The notes: generated by a model from the sequence alone, not told the origin. A DNA stretch of 64,000 nt from Pseudomonas versuta (GCF_001294575.1 NZ_CP012676.1:2852001-2916000); one strand, 5' to 3'. Numbered from the stretch's first letter, positions 36,653-45,966 are shown. Made by a program: numbers and translations.

Positions 36653-37855
36653 TTACTGCGGCTTGCGACGACCGAAGCCTGGACGCTGACCCGAGCCGGC
36701 CGGTGCGCCACGGCGCTTGCCCGACGGTGCATCGTCGACCAGCTTGGGGCCCGAACGGGTTGGCTTGGGCTTGCCAGGGCGCTTGTTCATTTCGCTCGGA
36801 CGCTCTGCAACCGGAGCACCGCGACCCGCAGGTACACGGTCGGTGCGACCGGCCGGCTTGCGCGCAGGACGGGCAGCTTCATCACGGGCAGGACGCGCCG
36901 GGCGCTCGCCTTCGATGTGCGGCTGACGCGCTGGACGCGGTGCCAGTGGTGCACCTTCAGCTGGACGCAGGGTGCGGGCAACGCGATCGGTGCGCGCGAC
37001 AGGACGCGACGATTTGCGCTGCATACGCTCAAGCTTGTCTTTGCTCTTGGCGTTCATCTGCGGCATGGCAACCGGCGTGAGGCCCACTTCAGCACTGAGG
37101 ATATCAACCTCGAACTGGCTCATTTCGCGCCAGCGACCCATCGGCAGGTCGGAGTTGAGGAACACCGGACCGAAACGCACGCGCTTCAGGCGGCTGACCA
37201 CCAGGCCCTGGGATTCCCACAGACGACGCACTTCACGGTTACGGCCTTCCATCACTACGCAGTGGTACCAATGGTTGAAGCCTTCGCCGCCCGGAGCCTG
37301 CTTGATGTCGGTAAAGCGCGCCGGGCCGTCTTCCAGCACAACGCCGGCCTTGAGGCGCTCGATCATCTCGTCATCCACTTCGCCACGTACACGTACCGCG
37401 TATTCACGGTCCATCTCGTAGGAAGGGTGCATCAGGCGGTTAGCCAGTTCACCGTCAGTGGTGAACATCAGCAAGCCGGTGGTGTTGATGTCCAGTCGAC
37501 CGATGTTGATCCAGCGGCCTTCTTTGGGACGCGGCAGTTTGTCGAACACGGTCGGACGGCCTTCAGGGTCGTCACGGGTGCAGATTTCGCCGTCGGGCTT
37601 GTTGTACATGATCACGCGGCGAACCGATTCGGCTGCTTCTTCACGCTTGATCACTTTGCCATCGATGGAAATGGCGTCATGCAGGTCTACACGCAGACCC
37701 AGGGTTGCATCCTTGCCATTGACCTTGATCCGGCCCTGGCTGATCCAACTCTCTACGTCGCGACGCGAACCCACGCCAATACGGGCGAGAACTTTTTGCA
37801 GTTTTTCGCCTGCTGGGCCAATTTCCTGGCTGTCTTTAGGGTCTAGATCACTCAT
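36653..37855 (-). CDS. rluB: 23S rRNA pseudouridine synthase RluB
   Basis: A 400-residue enzyme. It has an N-terminal S4 RNA-binding domain (LQKVLARIGVGSRRDVESWI), an RsuA-type catalytic domain with GRLDINTTGLLMFTTDG holding the catalytic Asp, and a long basic, disordered tail from about residue 270 rich in Arg, Pro, Ala and Lys (RPARQPHIEGERPARPARDE). It makes a pseudouridine in helix 93 of 23S rRNA. It is longer than the E. coli enzyme (291) because of the tail, which is usual in Pseudomonas. Confidence 0.95.
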   Translation of the reverse strand: MSDLDPKDSQEIGPAGEKLQKVLARIGVGSRRDVESWISQGRIKVNGKDATLGLRVDLHDAISIDGKVIKREEAAESVRRVIMYNKPDGEICTRDDPEGRPTVFDKLPRPKEGRWINIGRLDINTTGLLMFTTDGELANRLMHPSYEMDREYAVRVRGEVDDEMIERLKAGVVLEDGPARFTDIKQAPGGEGFNHWYHCVVMEGRNREVRRLWESQGLVVSRLKRVRFGPVFLNSDLPMGRWREMSQFEVDILSAEVGLTPVAMPQMNAKSKDKLERMQRKSSRPVARTDRVARTLRPAEGAPLAPRPARQPHIEGERPARPARDEAARPARKPAGRTDRVPAGRGAPVAERPSEMNKRPGKPKPTRSGPKLVDDAPSGKRRGAPAGSGQRPGFGRRKPQ

Positions 37856-37999
37856 CTGGGCACCTCCCGGTGTGTCAACTCAGGCCAAGCCTGAGGTGTT
37901 GAAAATGGGGTCTCTCGGCTCGAGCGAGCGTTTGAGGGTCGCGAATCATACGCTGATGTGGCGCAATACGCATCAAAGCCTGGCCATGAACTGTCAGTC

Positions 38000-38191
38000 T
38001 TATTTCTTTTTCCGCCGACCGGTGGCCTCCAGGGCCAACAACCGCAGGGCCGACTCGGCCAGCACGATGCGTTTATCGTCCTTGTCGAGCTTCTTCCAGG
38101 CCCTGATTTCACGCTTGGTACGACCGCAGCCAATGCAGATATCGTCGTTGAACTTACAAATATCGATGCAGGGGTCTTTGGTTGAACTCAT
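38000..38191 (-). CDS. DUF1289 Cys-rich small protein
   Basis: A 63-residue protein with the DUF1289 pattern CIDICKFNDDICIGCGRTKREI, four spaced cysteines that probably bind a metal or cluster, and a basic C-terminus (ATGRRKKK). The biochemical role is not established; the domain is common next to housekeeping genes in proteobacteria. It stands alone between rluB and scpB, with a long REP palindrome upstream. Confidence 0.9.
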   Translation of the reverse strand: MSSTKDPCIDICKFNDDICIGCGRTKREIRAWKKLDKDDKRIVLAESALRLLALEATGRRKKK

Positions 38192-38212
38192 AAAAAGGCC
38201 TCGTGATTGGCC

Positions 38213-38280
38213 CTGCAGGAGCGAGCTTGCTCGCGATCTTTTAAAAGATCAAAAGATCGCGAGCAAGCTCGCTCCTACAG
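38213..38280. repeat. Near-perfect REP palindrome
   Basis: CTGCAGGAGCGAGCTTGCTC with GCGATCTTTT and the inverse AAAAGATCGCGAGCAAGCTC with GCTCCTACAG pair over about 30 bp around a short loop. It lies between the scpB stop and the DUF1289 start. Confidence 0.9.
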
Positions 38281-38290
38281 GGGGGGGGCT

Positions 38291-39247
38291 TCAATCTTCC
38301 TGTTCGCGGCGCTCTTGTTCGATGGCTTCGGCCAGGGCCCGGGCCTCGAGTTCTTCGTCACTCAGGGTTGACCGCGCTTCCAGTGCCGCCACAGCAGCGC
38401 GCAACCGTTCACGTGCCAACTCGGCGGCGCTGAGCCTCGGCTCTGGCGTTAGCGCTGGCGCTGGCTCTGGCTCTGGCTCTGGCCGGGATTCAAGCACTTC
38501 AACTGCAACCTGGGTTTCTTCGACGGGAGCGCCGTCGCGAAGCAGGTCATCAAAATCAGTTTTAAGACCCTCCTCCATGGTGTCCAGTTCCACCAGCAAG
38601 GTGCGGAAGCTGGTCTCATCCTTGGGCTCCTCAGGCTCGGCGCTTTCGTCGGCCAGGGCCTGCAGATGTGCTGGCACCGGGGCGTCGTCAAAGTCGAGGA
38701 TTGGGTCAGGCTCCAGTTCGCGCAGCTCCGCCAGGGGTGGCAAATCGTCCAGATTCCGCAGATTGAAGTGATCGAGAAAGCCCTTGGTGGTGGCGAACAT
38801 GGCAGGCTTGCCCGGCACGTCACGATAGCCCACCACGCGGATCCATTCGCGTTCAAGCAAGGTTTTGACGATATGGCTGTTCACCGCCACGCCACGCACA
38901 TCTTCAATTTCACCACGGGTGATCGGCTGGCGATAGGCAATCAGTGCCATGGTTTCGAGCATGGCCCGCGAATAGCGCTGGGGGCGCTCTTCCCATAGGC
39001 GTCCGACCCACGGCGAGAACTTTTCGCGAATCTGCAGGCGATAGCCAGACGCGACTTCCTTAAGCTCAAAAGCCCGTCCGTCGCAGGATTTTCGCAGTAA
39101 CTCCAGGGCCTTCCTGAACACTGGCGGCTCTGGACGCTCGCCCTCTTCAAACAGTTCAAACAGTCGCTCAAGGCTTTGCGGCTTTCCCGAGGCCAACAAA
39201 AAGGCCTCGAGCAAGGGGGCCAGCTCGCGGGGTTCAGTCAAATTCAT
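38291..39247 (-). CDS. scpB: Segregation and condensation protein ScpB
   Basis: A 318-residue kleisin-partner protein. The two winged-helix domains are at about 1-180 (PLLEAFLLASGKPQSLERLF; RYSRAMLETMALIAYRQPIT; TLLEREWIRVVGYRDVPGKP). The remaining 140 residues are an acidic, Pro/Glu-rich tail with a short EPEPEPA run coded by GAGCCA-type triplet repeats near 38455-38485. It works with ScpA and Smc or an MksB-like ATPase in chromosome segregation. It is 12 bp downstream of scpA. Confidence 0.95.
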   Translation of the reverse strand: MNLTEPRELAPLLEAFLLASGKPQSLERLFELFEEGERPEPPVFRKALELLRKSCDGRAFELKEVASGYRLQIREKFSPWVGRLWEERPQRYSRAMLETMALIAYRQPITRGEIEDVRGVAVNSHIVKTLLEREWIRVVGYRDVPGKPAMFATTKGFLDHFNLRNLDDLPPLAELRELEPDPILDFDDAPVPAHLQALADESAEPEEPKDETSFRTLLVELDTMEEGLKTDFDDLLRDGAPVEETQVAVEVLESRPEPEPEPAPALTPEPRLSAAELARERLRAAVAALEARSTLSDEELEARALAEAIEQERREQED

Positions 39248-39259
39248 GGTTTCAGCTCT

Positions 39260-40087
39260 TTATTCGGCTCTCGCCCGCACATGGATTGCCGCAAAGGGTT
39301 CATTCTGTACCAACTCGACCAGCGACTCTTTTACCAGTTCAAGAATGGCCATAAAGGTTACAACCACACCCAGACGGCCTTCTTCGGCAGTAAACAGCTC
39401 GACAAAGGGTACAAAGCCGCCGCCCTTGAGGCGCTCCAGCACGTCGCTCATCCGCTCGCGGGTCGACAGGGCTTCCCGGCTGACCTGGTGGTTTTCAAAC
39501 ATGTCGGTGCGGCGCAACACTTCTGCCATCGACATCAGCAGCTCTTCAAGCGCCACATCGGGCACCCGCTTGCGCGCCCGTGCTTCGGGGGCATCGAGTT
39601 TTGGCACGATCACATCACGCCCTACCCGGCTCAAGCCATCCAGACCTTCAGCTGCCGCCTTGAACCGCTCGTACTGCTGCAAGCGACGGATCAGTTCGGC
39701 CCGTGGGTCGCCCTCATCTTCCTCGATCTCGGGCGAGCGCGGCAGGAGCATACGCGACTTGATTTCGGCCAGCATCGCAGCCATGACCAGGTATTCGGCA
39801 GCCAGTTCCAGGCGCACGGTTTTCATCAGTTCGACATAGCCCATGTACTGGCGGGTAATTTCCGCCACCGGGATATCGAGAATATTGATGTTCTGCTTGC
39901 GGATCAGGTACAGCAGCAGGTCAAGCGGACCTTCAAAGGCATCGAGAAATACCTCCAGCGCATCCGGCGGGATATACAGGTCCAGCGGCATTTCGATAAC
40001 GGCCTGGCCATATACCATGGCAAACGGCAGTTCCTGCTGGGCACCGGCCTGAGCGTCAACGCCTTCTAGGGTTTCGACGTCAGACAT
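39260..40087 (-). CDS. scpA: Segregation and condensation protein ScpA (kleisin)
   Basis: A 275-residue kleisin. Family features include YIPPDALEVFLDAFEGPLDL-type N-terminal segment (ALEVFLDAFEGPLDLLLYLI), DIPVAEITRQYMGYVEL, and AAEYLVMAAMLAEIKSRMLL. The ATG at 40087 coincides with the last base of the upstream gene, so translation is coupled. It bridges Smc heads and binds ScpB. Confidence 0.96.
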   Translation of the reverse strand: MSDVETLEGVDAQAGAQQELPFAMVYGQAVIEMPLDLYIPPDALEVFLDAFEGPLDLLLYLIRKQNINILDIPVAEITRQYMGYVELMKTVRLELAAEYLVMAAMLAEIKSRMLLPRSPEIEEDEGDPRAELIRRLQQYERFKAAAEGLDGLSRVGRDVIVPKLDAPEARARKRVPDVALEELLMSMAEVLRRTDMFENHQVSREALSTRERMSDVLERLKGGGFVPFVELFTAEEGRLGVVVTFMAILELVKESLVELVQNEPFAAIHVRARAE

Positions 40088-40716
40088 CAGGCCTCGACCA
40101 TAAACGGGGTTGGATCGCCGCAACCCACACGTACGACGTCGGGCTCGAGGTCGATCAGACTAATAACGGTCGACGCTTTGTTGCCGCCGAATCCGCCGTC
40201 GATGATCAGGTCGACCTGTTTCTCCAGGGCATCGCGAATTTCGTATGGATCTTCCATCGGCTCTTTTTCACCCGGCAAAATCAGGGTCACGCTCATCAAT
40301 GGTTCGCCCAGCTCCTCAAGCAGCGCTAGGGCAATCGGGTGGCTGGGCACCCGCACCCCAATAGTCCGGCGCTTGGGGTGCAGCAGCAGCCGCGGCACGT
40401 CACGGGTGGCGTTCAGAATAAAGGTGTAGGGCCCCGGTGTATGGGCCTTGAGCAACCGGAAAACACCGGTTTCAACCTTGGCAAACAAACCCAGCTGCGA
40501 CAGGTCGCAGCACATCAGGGTGAAGTTGTGTTTGTCGTCCAGATTACGCAGGCGCTTGATGCGCTCGATGGCGTGCTTGTCGCCCATCTGACAGCCAAGG
40601 GCATAGGACGAATCGGTGGGGTAAATCACGACCCCACCCTTTTTGATGATGTCTACGGCCTGTTTGATCAGCCGCGGTTGCGGGTTTTCCGGATGTATCT
40701 GGAAAAATTGGCTCAC
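40087..40716 (-). CDS. YciO/TsaC-family protein (L-threonylcarbamoyladenylate synthase type)
   Basis: A 209-residue YrdC/Sua5-domain protein. The core KKGGVVIYPTDSSYALGCQM and HTPGPYTFILNATRDVPRLL are typical, and RTIGVRVPSHPIA closes the fold. The wording is nearer YciO than TsaC, so a role in t6A tRNA modification is possible but unproven. GTG at 40716 (MSQFFQIHPENP) is chosen as start; the long upstream frame would run through the preceding gene. Confidence 0.88.
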   Translation of the reverse strand: MSQFFQIHPENPQPRLIKQAVDIIKKGGVVIYPTDSSYALGCQMGDKHAIERIKRLRNLDDKHNFTLMCCDLSQLGLFAKVETGVFRLLKAHTPGPYTFILNATRDVPRLLLHPKRRTIGVRVPSHPIALALLEELGEPLMSVTLILPGEKEPMEDPYEIRDALEKQVDLIIDGGFGGNKASTVISLIDLEPDVVRVGCGDPTPFMVEA

Positions 40717-40729
40717 AGAGTTTCCCTGT

Positions 40730-41593
40730 TCAGACGTTGGCAGCGGGCTGGTCATATTTGAATCGACGCCATAATGGCGGCAAGTCTTCAGGAATCGGGC
40801 GATATTCGCCGATCTCCGACCAGCCTCCAGGGCCATGAAAATCACTGCCGGCGCTGACCAGCAGACCGAACTCACGCGCCAGGATCGCCAGGCTGCCAAC
40901 TTGCTCTGCCGGCTGATGCCCGTTGACCACTTCAATCGCGTGACCCCCGGCTTGAATATAGTCGCCAATCAGGCGACGGCGCTTGCTGCGGGTAAAATCG
41001 TAGTGCGAGGGATGCGCCAGGCTCACCCAGGCACCGGCTGCACGCAAGGTGGCGACAGTGTCTTCAAGGGTCGGCCAGTGCAGTTTGACGTCGCCCAATT
41101 TGCCGGCACCCAGCCATTTGCGAAACGCCTCGGCACGATCCTTGACGAAGCCGGCCTGGACCAGAAAATCGGCAAAGTGCGGGCGGGCCGGGGCGTTACC
41201 GCTGTCACCCAGGGCCTGCTGTATGGCCCGCGCGCCCTCAAGCGCACCGGGCATGCCTTTGAGCTCAAGCTTGCGGCTGATCTCCTGGGCCCGCAGCCAG
41301 CGGCCATCATGGAGTTTGGCAATGGCCTCAACCAACGCCGGGGCATTGACATCAAAACCGTAGCCCAGCACATGAATCGTCGCCCCGCCCCAAGTGCACG
41401 ACAGTTCAACGCCATTGATCAGCGTCATGTTCAGCGCCAGCGCCGCTTCACGGGCTTCATCGAGACCTTCAAGTGTGTCGTGATCGGTCAGGGCCAGGAC
41501 TCGCACACCTTTCTCGAACGCACGCGCAACCAGTACCGCCGGCGCCAGGGCGCCATCAGAAGCTGTGCTATGGCAATGCAAGTCAATTTCCAC
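40730..41593 (-). CDS. rnm: PHP-domain phosphoesterase (RNase AM/YciV type)
   Basis: A 287-residue PHP-fold enzyme. Metal ligands are visible in DLHCHSTASDG, LTDHDTLEGLDEA, NGVELSC, SLAHPSHYD and SAGSDFHGPG. In E. coli the homologue (YciV/RNase AM) trims 5' ends of small rRNAs and cleaves 3',5'-nucleotides. It is 13 bp upstream of the YciO-type gene, the same order as in other gammaproteobacteria, and divergent from yciB. Confidence 0.9.
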   Translation of the reverse strand: MEIDLHCHSTASDGALAPAVLVARAFEKGVRVLALTDHDTLEGLDEAREAALALNMTLINGVELSCTWGGATIHVLGYGFDVNAPALVEAIAKLHDGRWLRAQEISRKLELKGMPGALEGARAIQQALGDSGNAPARPHFADFLVQAGFVKDRAEAFRKWLGAGKLGDVKLHWPTLEDTVATLRAAGAWVSLAHPSHYDFTRSKRRRLIGDYIQAGGHAIEVVNGHQPAEQVGSLAILAREFGLLVSAGSDFHGPGGWSEIGEYRPIPEDLPPLWRRFKYDQPAANV

Positions 41594-41677
41594 GGGGATT
41601 TAATAACCTCTAGCTGACGCTTTCGCTGTCATTGATGTTTGTTATTATGCCGCTACATCCTGCTTCTGGCTGCCACT

Positions 41678-42280
41678 GTGAAACAATTCATCGACTTCAT
41701 CCCGCTGTTACTGTTTTTCATCGTCTACAAAATCGAGCCACGTATCGTCGAAATCGCCGGGCACAGCCTGTCTGTGGGCGGTATCTACAGCGCTACGGCG
41801 ATGCTCATCATCAGTTCACTGGTGGTGTACGGCATTCTGTTCATCAAGCAGCGCAAACTCGAAAAGAGCCAATGGCTGACCCTGATCGCCTGCCTGGTGT
41901 TTGGCAGCCTGACCCTGGCGTTCCACAGCGAAACATTCCTTAAATGGAAAGCGCCTGTAGTGAACTGGCTGTTTGCACTGGCTTTTGCCGGTAGCCACTT
42001 TATCGGCGACAAGCTGTTGATCAAACGCATCATGGGCCATGCACTGACCCTCCCCGATGCAGTGTGGACCCGCCTGAACCTGGCCTGGATCGGGTTCTTT
42101 CTGTTCTGCGGCGCAGCCAACCTGTTCGTTGCGTTCACCTATCAAAGCATCTGGGTCGACTTCAAAGTATTCGGCAGCCTGGGCATGACCTTGCTGTTCC
42201 TGGTAGCCCAGGGCATTTATCTGTCGCGCCACCTGCATGACACCGATGCTGCAACAACCCACTCAAAATCCGAGGACTGA
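41678..42280 (+). CDS. yciB: Inner-membrane septation protein YciB (IspZ)
   Basis: A 200-residue membrane protein with five to six hydrophobic segments. The N-terminus [20 protein letters not shown] is the family signature. GTG at 41678 is taken as start. It affects cell envelope synthesis and septation together with other membrane proteins. It is adjacent to yciI with one base between. Confidence 0.93.
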   Translation: MKQFIDFIPLLLFFIVYKIEPRIVEIAGHSLSVGGIYSATAMLIISSLVVYGILFIKQRKLEKSQWLTLIACLVFGSLTLAFHSETFLKWKAPVVNWLFALAFAGSHFIGDKLLIKRIMGHALTLPDAVWTRLNLAWIGFFLFCGAANLFVAFTYQSIWVDFKVFGSLGMTLLFLVAQGIYLSRHLHDTDAATTHSKSED

Positions 42281-42281
42281 C

Positions 42282-42581
42282 ATGCTCTACGCAATTATTG
42301 CTACCGACGTCGCCAACTCACTCGATGCCCGCCTGGCTGCACGCCCGGCCCACCTTGAACGCCTGACTCAACTCCAGGATGCAGGCCGCATCGTGCTGGC
42401 GGGGCCGCACCCGGCCATCGACAGCAATGATCCAGGCGCAGCCGGTTTTAGCGGCAGCCTGGTCGTGGCCCAATTCGACTCCCTTGGTGCTGCCCAGGCC
42501 TGGGCCGACGCTGATCCTTACGTCGCAGCCGGCGTTTACGCCAATGTGATCGTCAAGCCGTTCAAACAAGTACTGCCGTAA
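42282..42581 (+). CDS. YciI family protein
   Basis: A 99-residue ferredoxin-like dimeric protein. The family core is seen in [40 protein letters not shown] and the conserved Asp/His ([14 protein letters not shown]). The exact reaction is not known for the family. It is cotranscribed with yciB. Confidence 0.92.
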   Translation: MLYAIIATDVANSLDARLAARPAHLERLTQLQDAGRIVLAGPHPAIDSNDPGAAGFSGSLVVAQFDSLGAAQAWADADPYVAAGVYANVIVKPFKQVLP

Positions 42582-42655
42582 CCCCTACGGCGCTTGCGGT
42601 ATCTTCGCCAGTGACCGGCGTAAATGGCGTCGGCACTGGCTAAATCGAGTAAGTC

Positions 42656-43333
42656 ATGAGCGACCTGTTACTGATAGATGATGACCAGGAGCTGTGCGAG
42701 CTTCTGAGCAGCTGGTTGAGCCAGGAAGGCTTCCAGGTCCGCGCTTGCCACGACGGTCTGAGCGCCCGCAAGGCGTTGAGTGAATCGAGCCCCGATGCCG
42801 TAGTGCTGGATGTGATGCTGCCCGACGGCAGCGGCCTGGAACTGCTCAAGCAACTGCGCCACGACCACCCCGAATTGCCGGTGCTGATGCTGTCAGCCCG
42901 CGGCGAACCTCTGGACCGTATTCTGGGGCTCGAACTGGGCGCCGATGACTACCTTGCCAAACCCTGCGACCCCCGCGAGCTGACAGCCCGTCTGCGGGCC
43001 GTACTGCGACGCAGCCACCCGACCGCGGTATCCACTCAGATGGAACTGGGAGACCTGTGCTTCAGCCCGATGCGCGGCGTGGCCACGATCGACCAGCACG
43101 ACATTACCCTGACAGTGTCCGAAAGCCGTTTGCTTGAGGCCTTGTTGCGCCAGCCGGGAGAACCGCTGGACAAGCAGGAACTGGCGCAGATTGCCCTGGG
43201 CCGCAAACTGACCCTGTACGACCGCAGCCTGGACATGCATGTCAGCAACCTGCGTAAAAAGATCGGCCCCCACCCTGATGGCCGCCCGCGCATCGTTGCG
43301 TTGCGCAGCCGGGGTTACTTCTATAGCGCCTGA
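42656..43333 (+). CDS. cpxR: Response regulator CpxR
   Basis: A 225-residue OmpR-type regulator: receiver with phosphoacceptor D52 (VVLDVMLPDG), conserved Lys in DDYLAKPCDPREL, and a winged-helix DNA-binding domain ending LRSRGYFYS. It is the envelope-stress regulator paired with the kinase at 44008-45342 (P. aeruginosa PA3204/PA3206 order). Confidence 0.92.
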   Translation: MSDLLLIDDDQELCELLSSWLSQEGFQVRACHDGLSARKALSESSPDAVVLDVMLPDGSGLELLKQLRHDHPELPVLMLSARGEPLDRILGLELGADDYLAKPCDPRELTARLRAVLRRSHPTAVSTQMELGDLCFSPMRGVATIDQHDITLTVSESRLLEALLRQPGEPLDKQELAQIALGRKLTLYDRSLDMHVSNLRKKIGPHPDGRPRIVALRSRGYFYSA

Positions 43334-43402
43334 AGATGCACGTTTCTCTGTGGGTGCCAGCTTCCCCACAAGGCTGTTATGTAAACCCGCAGCAATACCC
43401 TC

Positions 43403-43418
43403 TTTACTTAAGCTTTAC
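43403..43418 (-). promoter_or_regulatory. CpxR-box-like direct repeat upstream of spy
   Basis: On the minus strand the sequence reads GTAAAGCTTAAGTAAA, that is GTAAA-N6-GTAAA, matching the CpxR-P consensus of two GTAAA half-sites separated by 4-8 bp. It is 83 bp upstream of the spy-type start codon and 70 bp past the cpxR stop. A further GTAAA lies at 43381. Confidence 0.65.
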
Positions 43419-43500
43419 CCTCGACTGACAGCGGTTGACCTTGATCTCCCTAAACTAAGCACATCCGGATTCACCGGAACAGTAATGAAGGAGACACACC

Positions 43501-43929
43501 ATGCGTAAGACTCTAATTGCTTTGATGTTTGCTGCTGCCCTGCCAACCGTCGCAATGGCCATGCCTGGTGGCGACGGCCCAATGGGTCCACGTCACGGCG
43601 CTGAGCACGGTCGCGGCGATGCCCCTTACAGCCAACTGGACCTGAGCCGCGAACAGCGCCAGCAGATCGGCAAGCTGATGGGCCAGCAAATGCATGACCG
43701 CAAGCAACTGGTCGAAAAGTATTTGGAAAAACTGCCGGCTGCCGATCAGCAAGCGTTTAAAGACGAGATGAAAGCCAAGCACGATAAAACCCAAAGCGAG
43801 ATCCGGGCCGTGCTCAAGCCTGACCAGCAGAAGACCTTCGACGAGATGCAAAAGAAACGTGCCGAGCGTCAGGCAGAGTGGAAACAGTTCAAAGAGTGGA
43901 AAGCGCAACAGGCTCCAAAAGCGCAATAA
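43501..43929 (+). CDS. Spy/CpxP-type periplasmic protein
   Basis: A 142-residue periplasmic protein. A Sec signal peptide (RKTLIALMFAAALPTVAMA) precedes a helical, Gln/Lys/Glu-rich domain with LTxxQ-like motifs (LDLSREQRQQIGKLMGQQMH; AVLKPDQQKTFDEMQKKRAE). It is a chaperone or Cpx inhibitor. Lying between cpxR and cpxA, it probably gives feedback to the kinase. Confidence 0.9.
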   Translation: MRKTLIALMFAAALPTVAMAMPGGDGPMGPRHGAEHGRGDAPYSQLDLSREQRQQIGKLMGQQMHDRKQLVEKYLEKLPAADQQAFKDEMKAKHDKTQSEIRAVLKPDQQKTFDEMQKKRAERQAEWKQFKEWKAQQAPKAQ

Positions 43930-44007
43930 TTCGCGCACCCACCAAGCCCAACGGCCCCCGGTCGTTGGGCTTTGCTCGTTTTGATCAATTACTTGCGAGG
44001 AATTACC

Positions 44008-45342
44008 GTGCGATCACTGTTTTGGCGCATTCTCGCCAGCTTCTGGCTGGCGATTGCCTTGGTCGCAGGCCTGTCGATCCTGCTGGGGCACATGCTCAAT
44101 CAGGACGCCTGGATTCTCAGCCGGCACCCCGGCATCGCCAATCTGGCGCAACAATGGACCGAGCGCTACGAAACCCAGGGCGCCGATTCCGCGCAAGAAT
44201 TCCTCGAACAGCGCAAACGCCGCTATCACATTGACGTACAAGTGCTCAACGAGAGTGGCGACCCCGTGGTACGCGGTACGTTTCCGCGGCGGGCCGCCGC
44301 GTGGGAAGCGCGCCAGCACCCCGGTGAAGAACAACTGCCGTGGCGCCGCCTGACCGTCGAGTACACCAGCCCGAAAACCGCTGAAACCTACTTGCTGATT
44401 TATCGCATCCCCCATCCTGAACTGGATGCATGGCATCGCCAAAGTCTGATCTGGCCGCTCAGTGCGCTGGGAATTGCTCTGGTAGTCCTGACACTGTTCA
44501 GCTTGCTGGTCACCCTGTCGATCACCCGCCCGCTGAGCCGCCTGCGCGGGGCAGTGCATGACCTGGGGCAAACCACCTACCAGCAAAACAGCCTGGCGCG
44601 ACTGGCTTCGCGCCGGGATGAGTTCGGCGTGCTGGCCACCGACTTCAACCGCATGGGCGCTCGCTTGCAAAGCCTGATTGGCAGTCAGCGTCAGTTACTG
44701 CGCGACGTGTCTCACGAATTGCGCTCGCCGCTGGCTCGTCTGCGCATCGCCCTGGCACTGGCAGAACGCGCCGGCCCAGAAGAACGCGAAAAACTCTGGC
44801 CGCGCCTGACCCGCGAGTGCGATCGCCTGGAGTCACTGATCAGCGAGATCCTGGCCCTGGCGCGGGTTGATGCCGACCAGGCAAGCGCCGAGCCTGTCGA
44901 GCTCAACGGGTTGCTCAAAGCAGTGCAAAAAGACGCCTCGCTGGCAGCTCCCGAACAAACAGTGCAGCTCAATGCACAACCCGGCTTAAGCCTTAGCGGC
45001 TGGCCGACGATGATCGAACGCGCCGTCGACAACCTGCTGCGCAATGCGCAACGCTTCAACCCGCCCGGGAGCCCGATTGAGCTCAAAGCCGCTCGCGAAG
45101 GTGAGCACATTAGCCTGAGTGTCCGCGATCATGGCCCAGGCGTACCTGAAGAGTACCTGGCACAACTGGGCGAGCCGTTCTTCCGGGCGCCCGGCCAGAC
45201 GGCAGCCGGGCACGGCCTGGGGCTGGCCATTGCGCGTCGGGCGGCAGAACGTCACGGCGGCAGGCTGGTGCTGAACAATCATCCGCAGGGGGGATTTGTT
45301 GCCACGCTAGAGTTGCCACTGGAGCCCAACGGCACGCTTTAA
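44008..45342 (+). CDS. cpxA: Sensor histidine kinase CpxA
   Basis: A 444-residue inner-membrane kinase: N-terminal transmembrane helix (RILASFWLAIALVAGLSILL), periplasmic sensor loop, second helix (LSALGIALVVLTLFSLLVTL), HAMP domain, H-box SHELRSPLARLRIA, and HATPase motifs (NLLRNAQRFN; DHGPGVPEEY; GHGLGLAIAR). GTG at 44008 with GCGAGG upstream is the preferred start. It senses envelope stress and phosphorylates CpxR. Confidence 0.93.
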   Translation: MRSLFWRILASFWLAIALVAGLSILLGHMLNQDAWILSRHPGIANLAQQWTERYETQGADSAQEFLEQRKRRYHIDVQVLNESGDPVVRGTFPRRAAAWEARQHPGEEQLPWRRLTVEYTSPKTAETYLLIYRIPHPELDAWHRQSLIWPLSALGIALVVLTLFSLLVTLSITRPLSRLRGAVHDLGQTTYQQNSLARLASRRDEFGVLATDFNRMGARLQSLIGSQRQLLRDVSHELRSPLARLRIALALAERAGPEEREKLWPRLTRECDRLESLISEILALARVDADQASAEPVELNGLLKAVQKDASLAAPEQTVQLNAQPGLSLSGWPTMIERAVDNLLRNAQRFNPPGSPIELKAAREGEHISLSVRDHGPGVPEEYLAQLGEPFFRAPGQTAAGHGLGLAIARRAAERHGGRLVLNNHPQGGFVATLELPLEPNGTL

Positions 45343-45359
45343 ACCGGCGAATAAATAGA

Positions 45360-45388
45360 CTGCAGGAGCGAGCTTGCTCGCTCCAACG
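45360..45388. repeat. Short REP hairpin after cpxA
   Basis: GGAGCGAGCTTGCTCGCTCC is a perfect palindrome; it lies 18 bp past the cpxA stop and is a half-size REP copy. Confidence 0.75.
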
Positions 45389-45405
45389 GGAAAACTACAT
45401 CGTCG

Positions 45406-45966
45406 TTATACAGACCACGCTTGCACAAACTCAGCCGTATCCACTTTCGGTGCGGCGCGCAGTTCATTCTGCGGGGTGCCCAGGTACAGGAACGCAACCA
45501 CCTGCTCACCCTCTGACAAGCCCAGCCCTTTGGCCACATGCGGTGCATATGACAACTCGCCGGTACGCCATACCGCACCGATACCCTGGGCGTAGGCCGC
45601 GAGCTCAATGGCATGGGCCGCGCAACCTGCGGTGATCAACTGCTCTGCCTTGGGCACTTTAAAGTGATCCTGCAGGCGGGCCACCACCACGACCACCAAT
45701 GGCGCGCGCAATGGCATGGCCCGGGCTTTGTCCAATGCCGCTTGAGTCACCTCGCCCCCCTGGGCCTGTACGGCCCCGGCAAGGATTTCACCCAGCTGAT
45801 GGCGTGCGTCGCCTTCAACCGTCAAAAACCGGTAAGGCCGCAACTGGCCATGATCCGGCGCACGCAAGGCCGCCGCAAACAGTACTTCACGTTGCTCAGC
45901 CGTGGGTGCGGGATCGAGCAGGCGCGGGGCAGAAACACGGTTGAGCAAAGCGTCGAGAGCCTCCAT
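45406..45966 (-). CDS. Nitroreductase family protein (YdjA-like)
   Basis: A 186-residue FMN-dependent oxidoreductase. FMN-binding segments include AALRAPDHGQLRPYRFLTVE near the start and AAHAIELAAYAQGIGAVWRT. It is short, like E. coli YdjA. Physiological substrate is unknown. It converges with cpxA and is divergent from trkH. Confidence 0.9.
   Translation of the reverse strand: MEALDALLNRVSAPRLLDPAPTAEQREVLFAAALRAPDHGQLRPYRFLTVEGDARHQLGEILAGAVQAQGGEVTQAALDKARAMPLRAPLVVVVVARLQDHFKVPKAEQLITAGCAAHAIELAAYAQGIGAVWRTGELSYAPHVAKGLGLSEGEQVVAFLYLGTPQNELRAAPKVDTAEFVQAWSV

Noticed and set aside
38213..38280. CRISPR-like repeat array
   Set aside because: The repeated arms are single inverted pairs scattered at gene ends, without regular spacers or cas genes; they are REP elements.
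37458..38771. A 437-codon plus-strand frame across rluB, DUF1289 and scpB
   Set aside because: It spans two unrelated minus-strand genes and a REP palindrome and has Ser/Arg-rich shadow composition.
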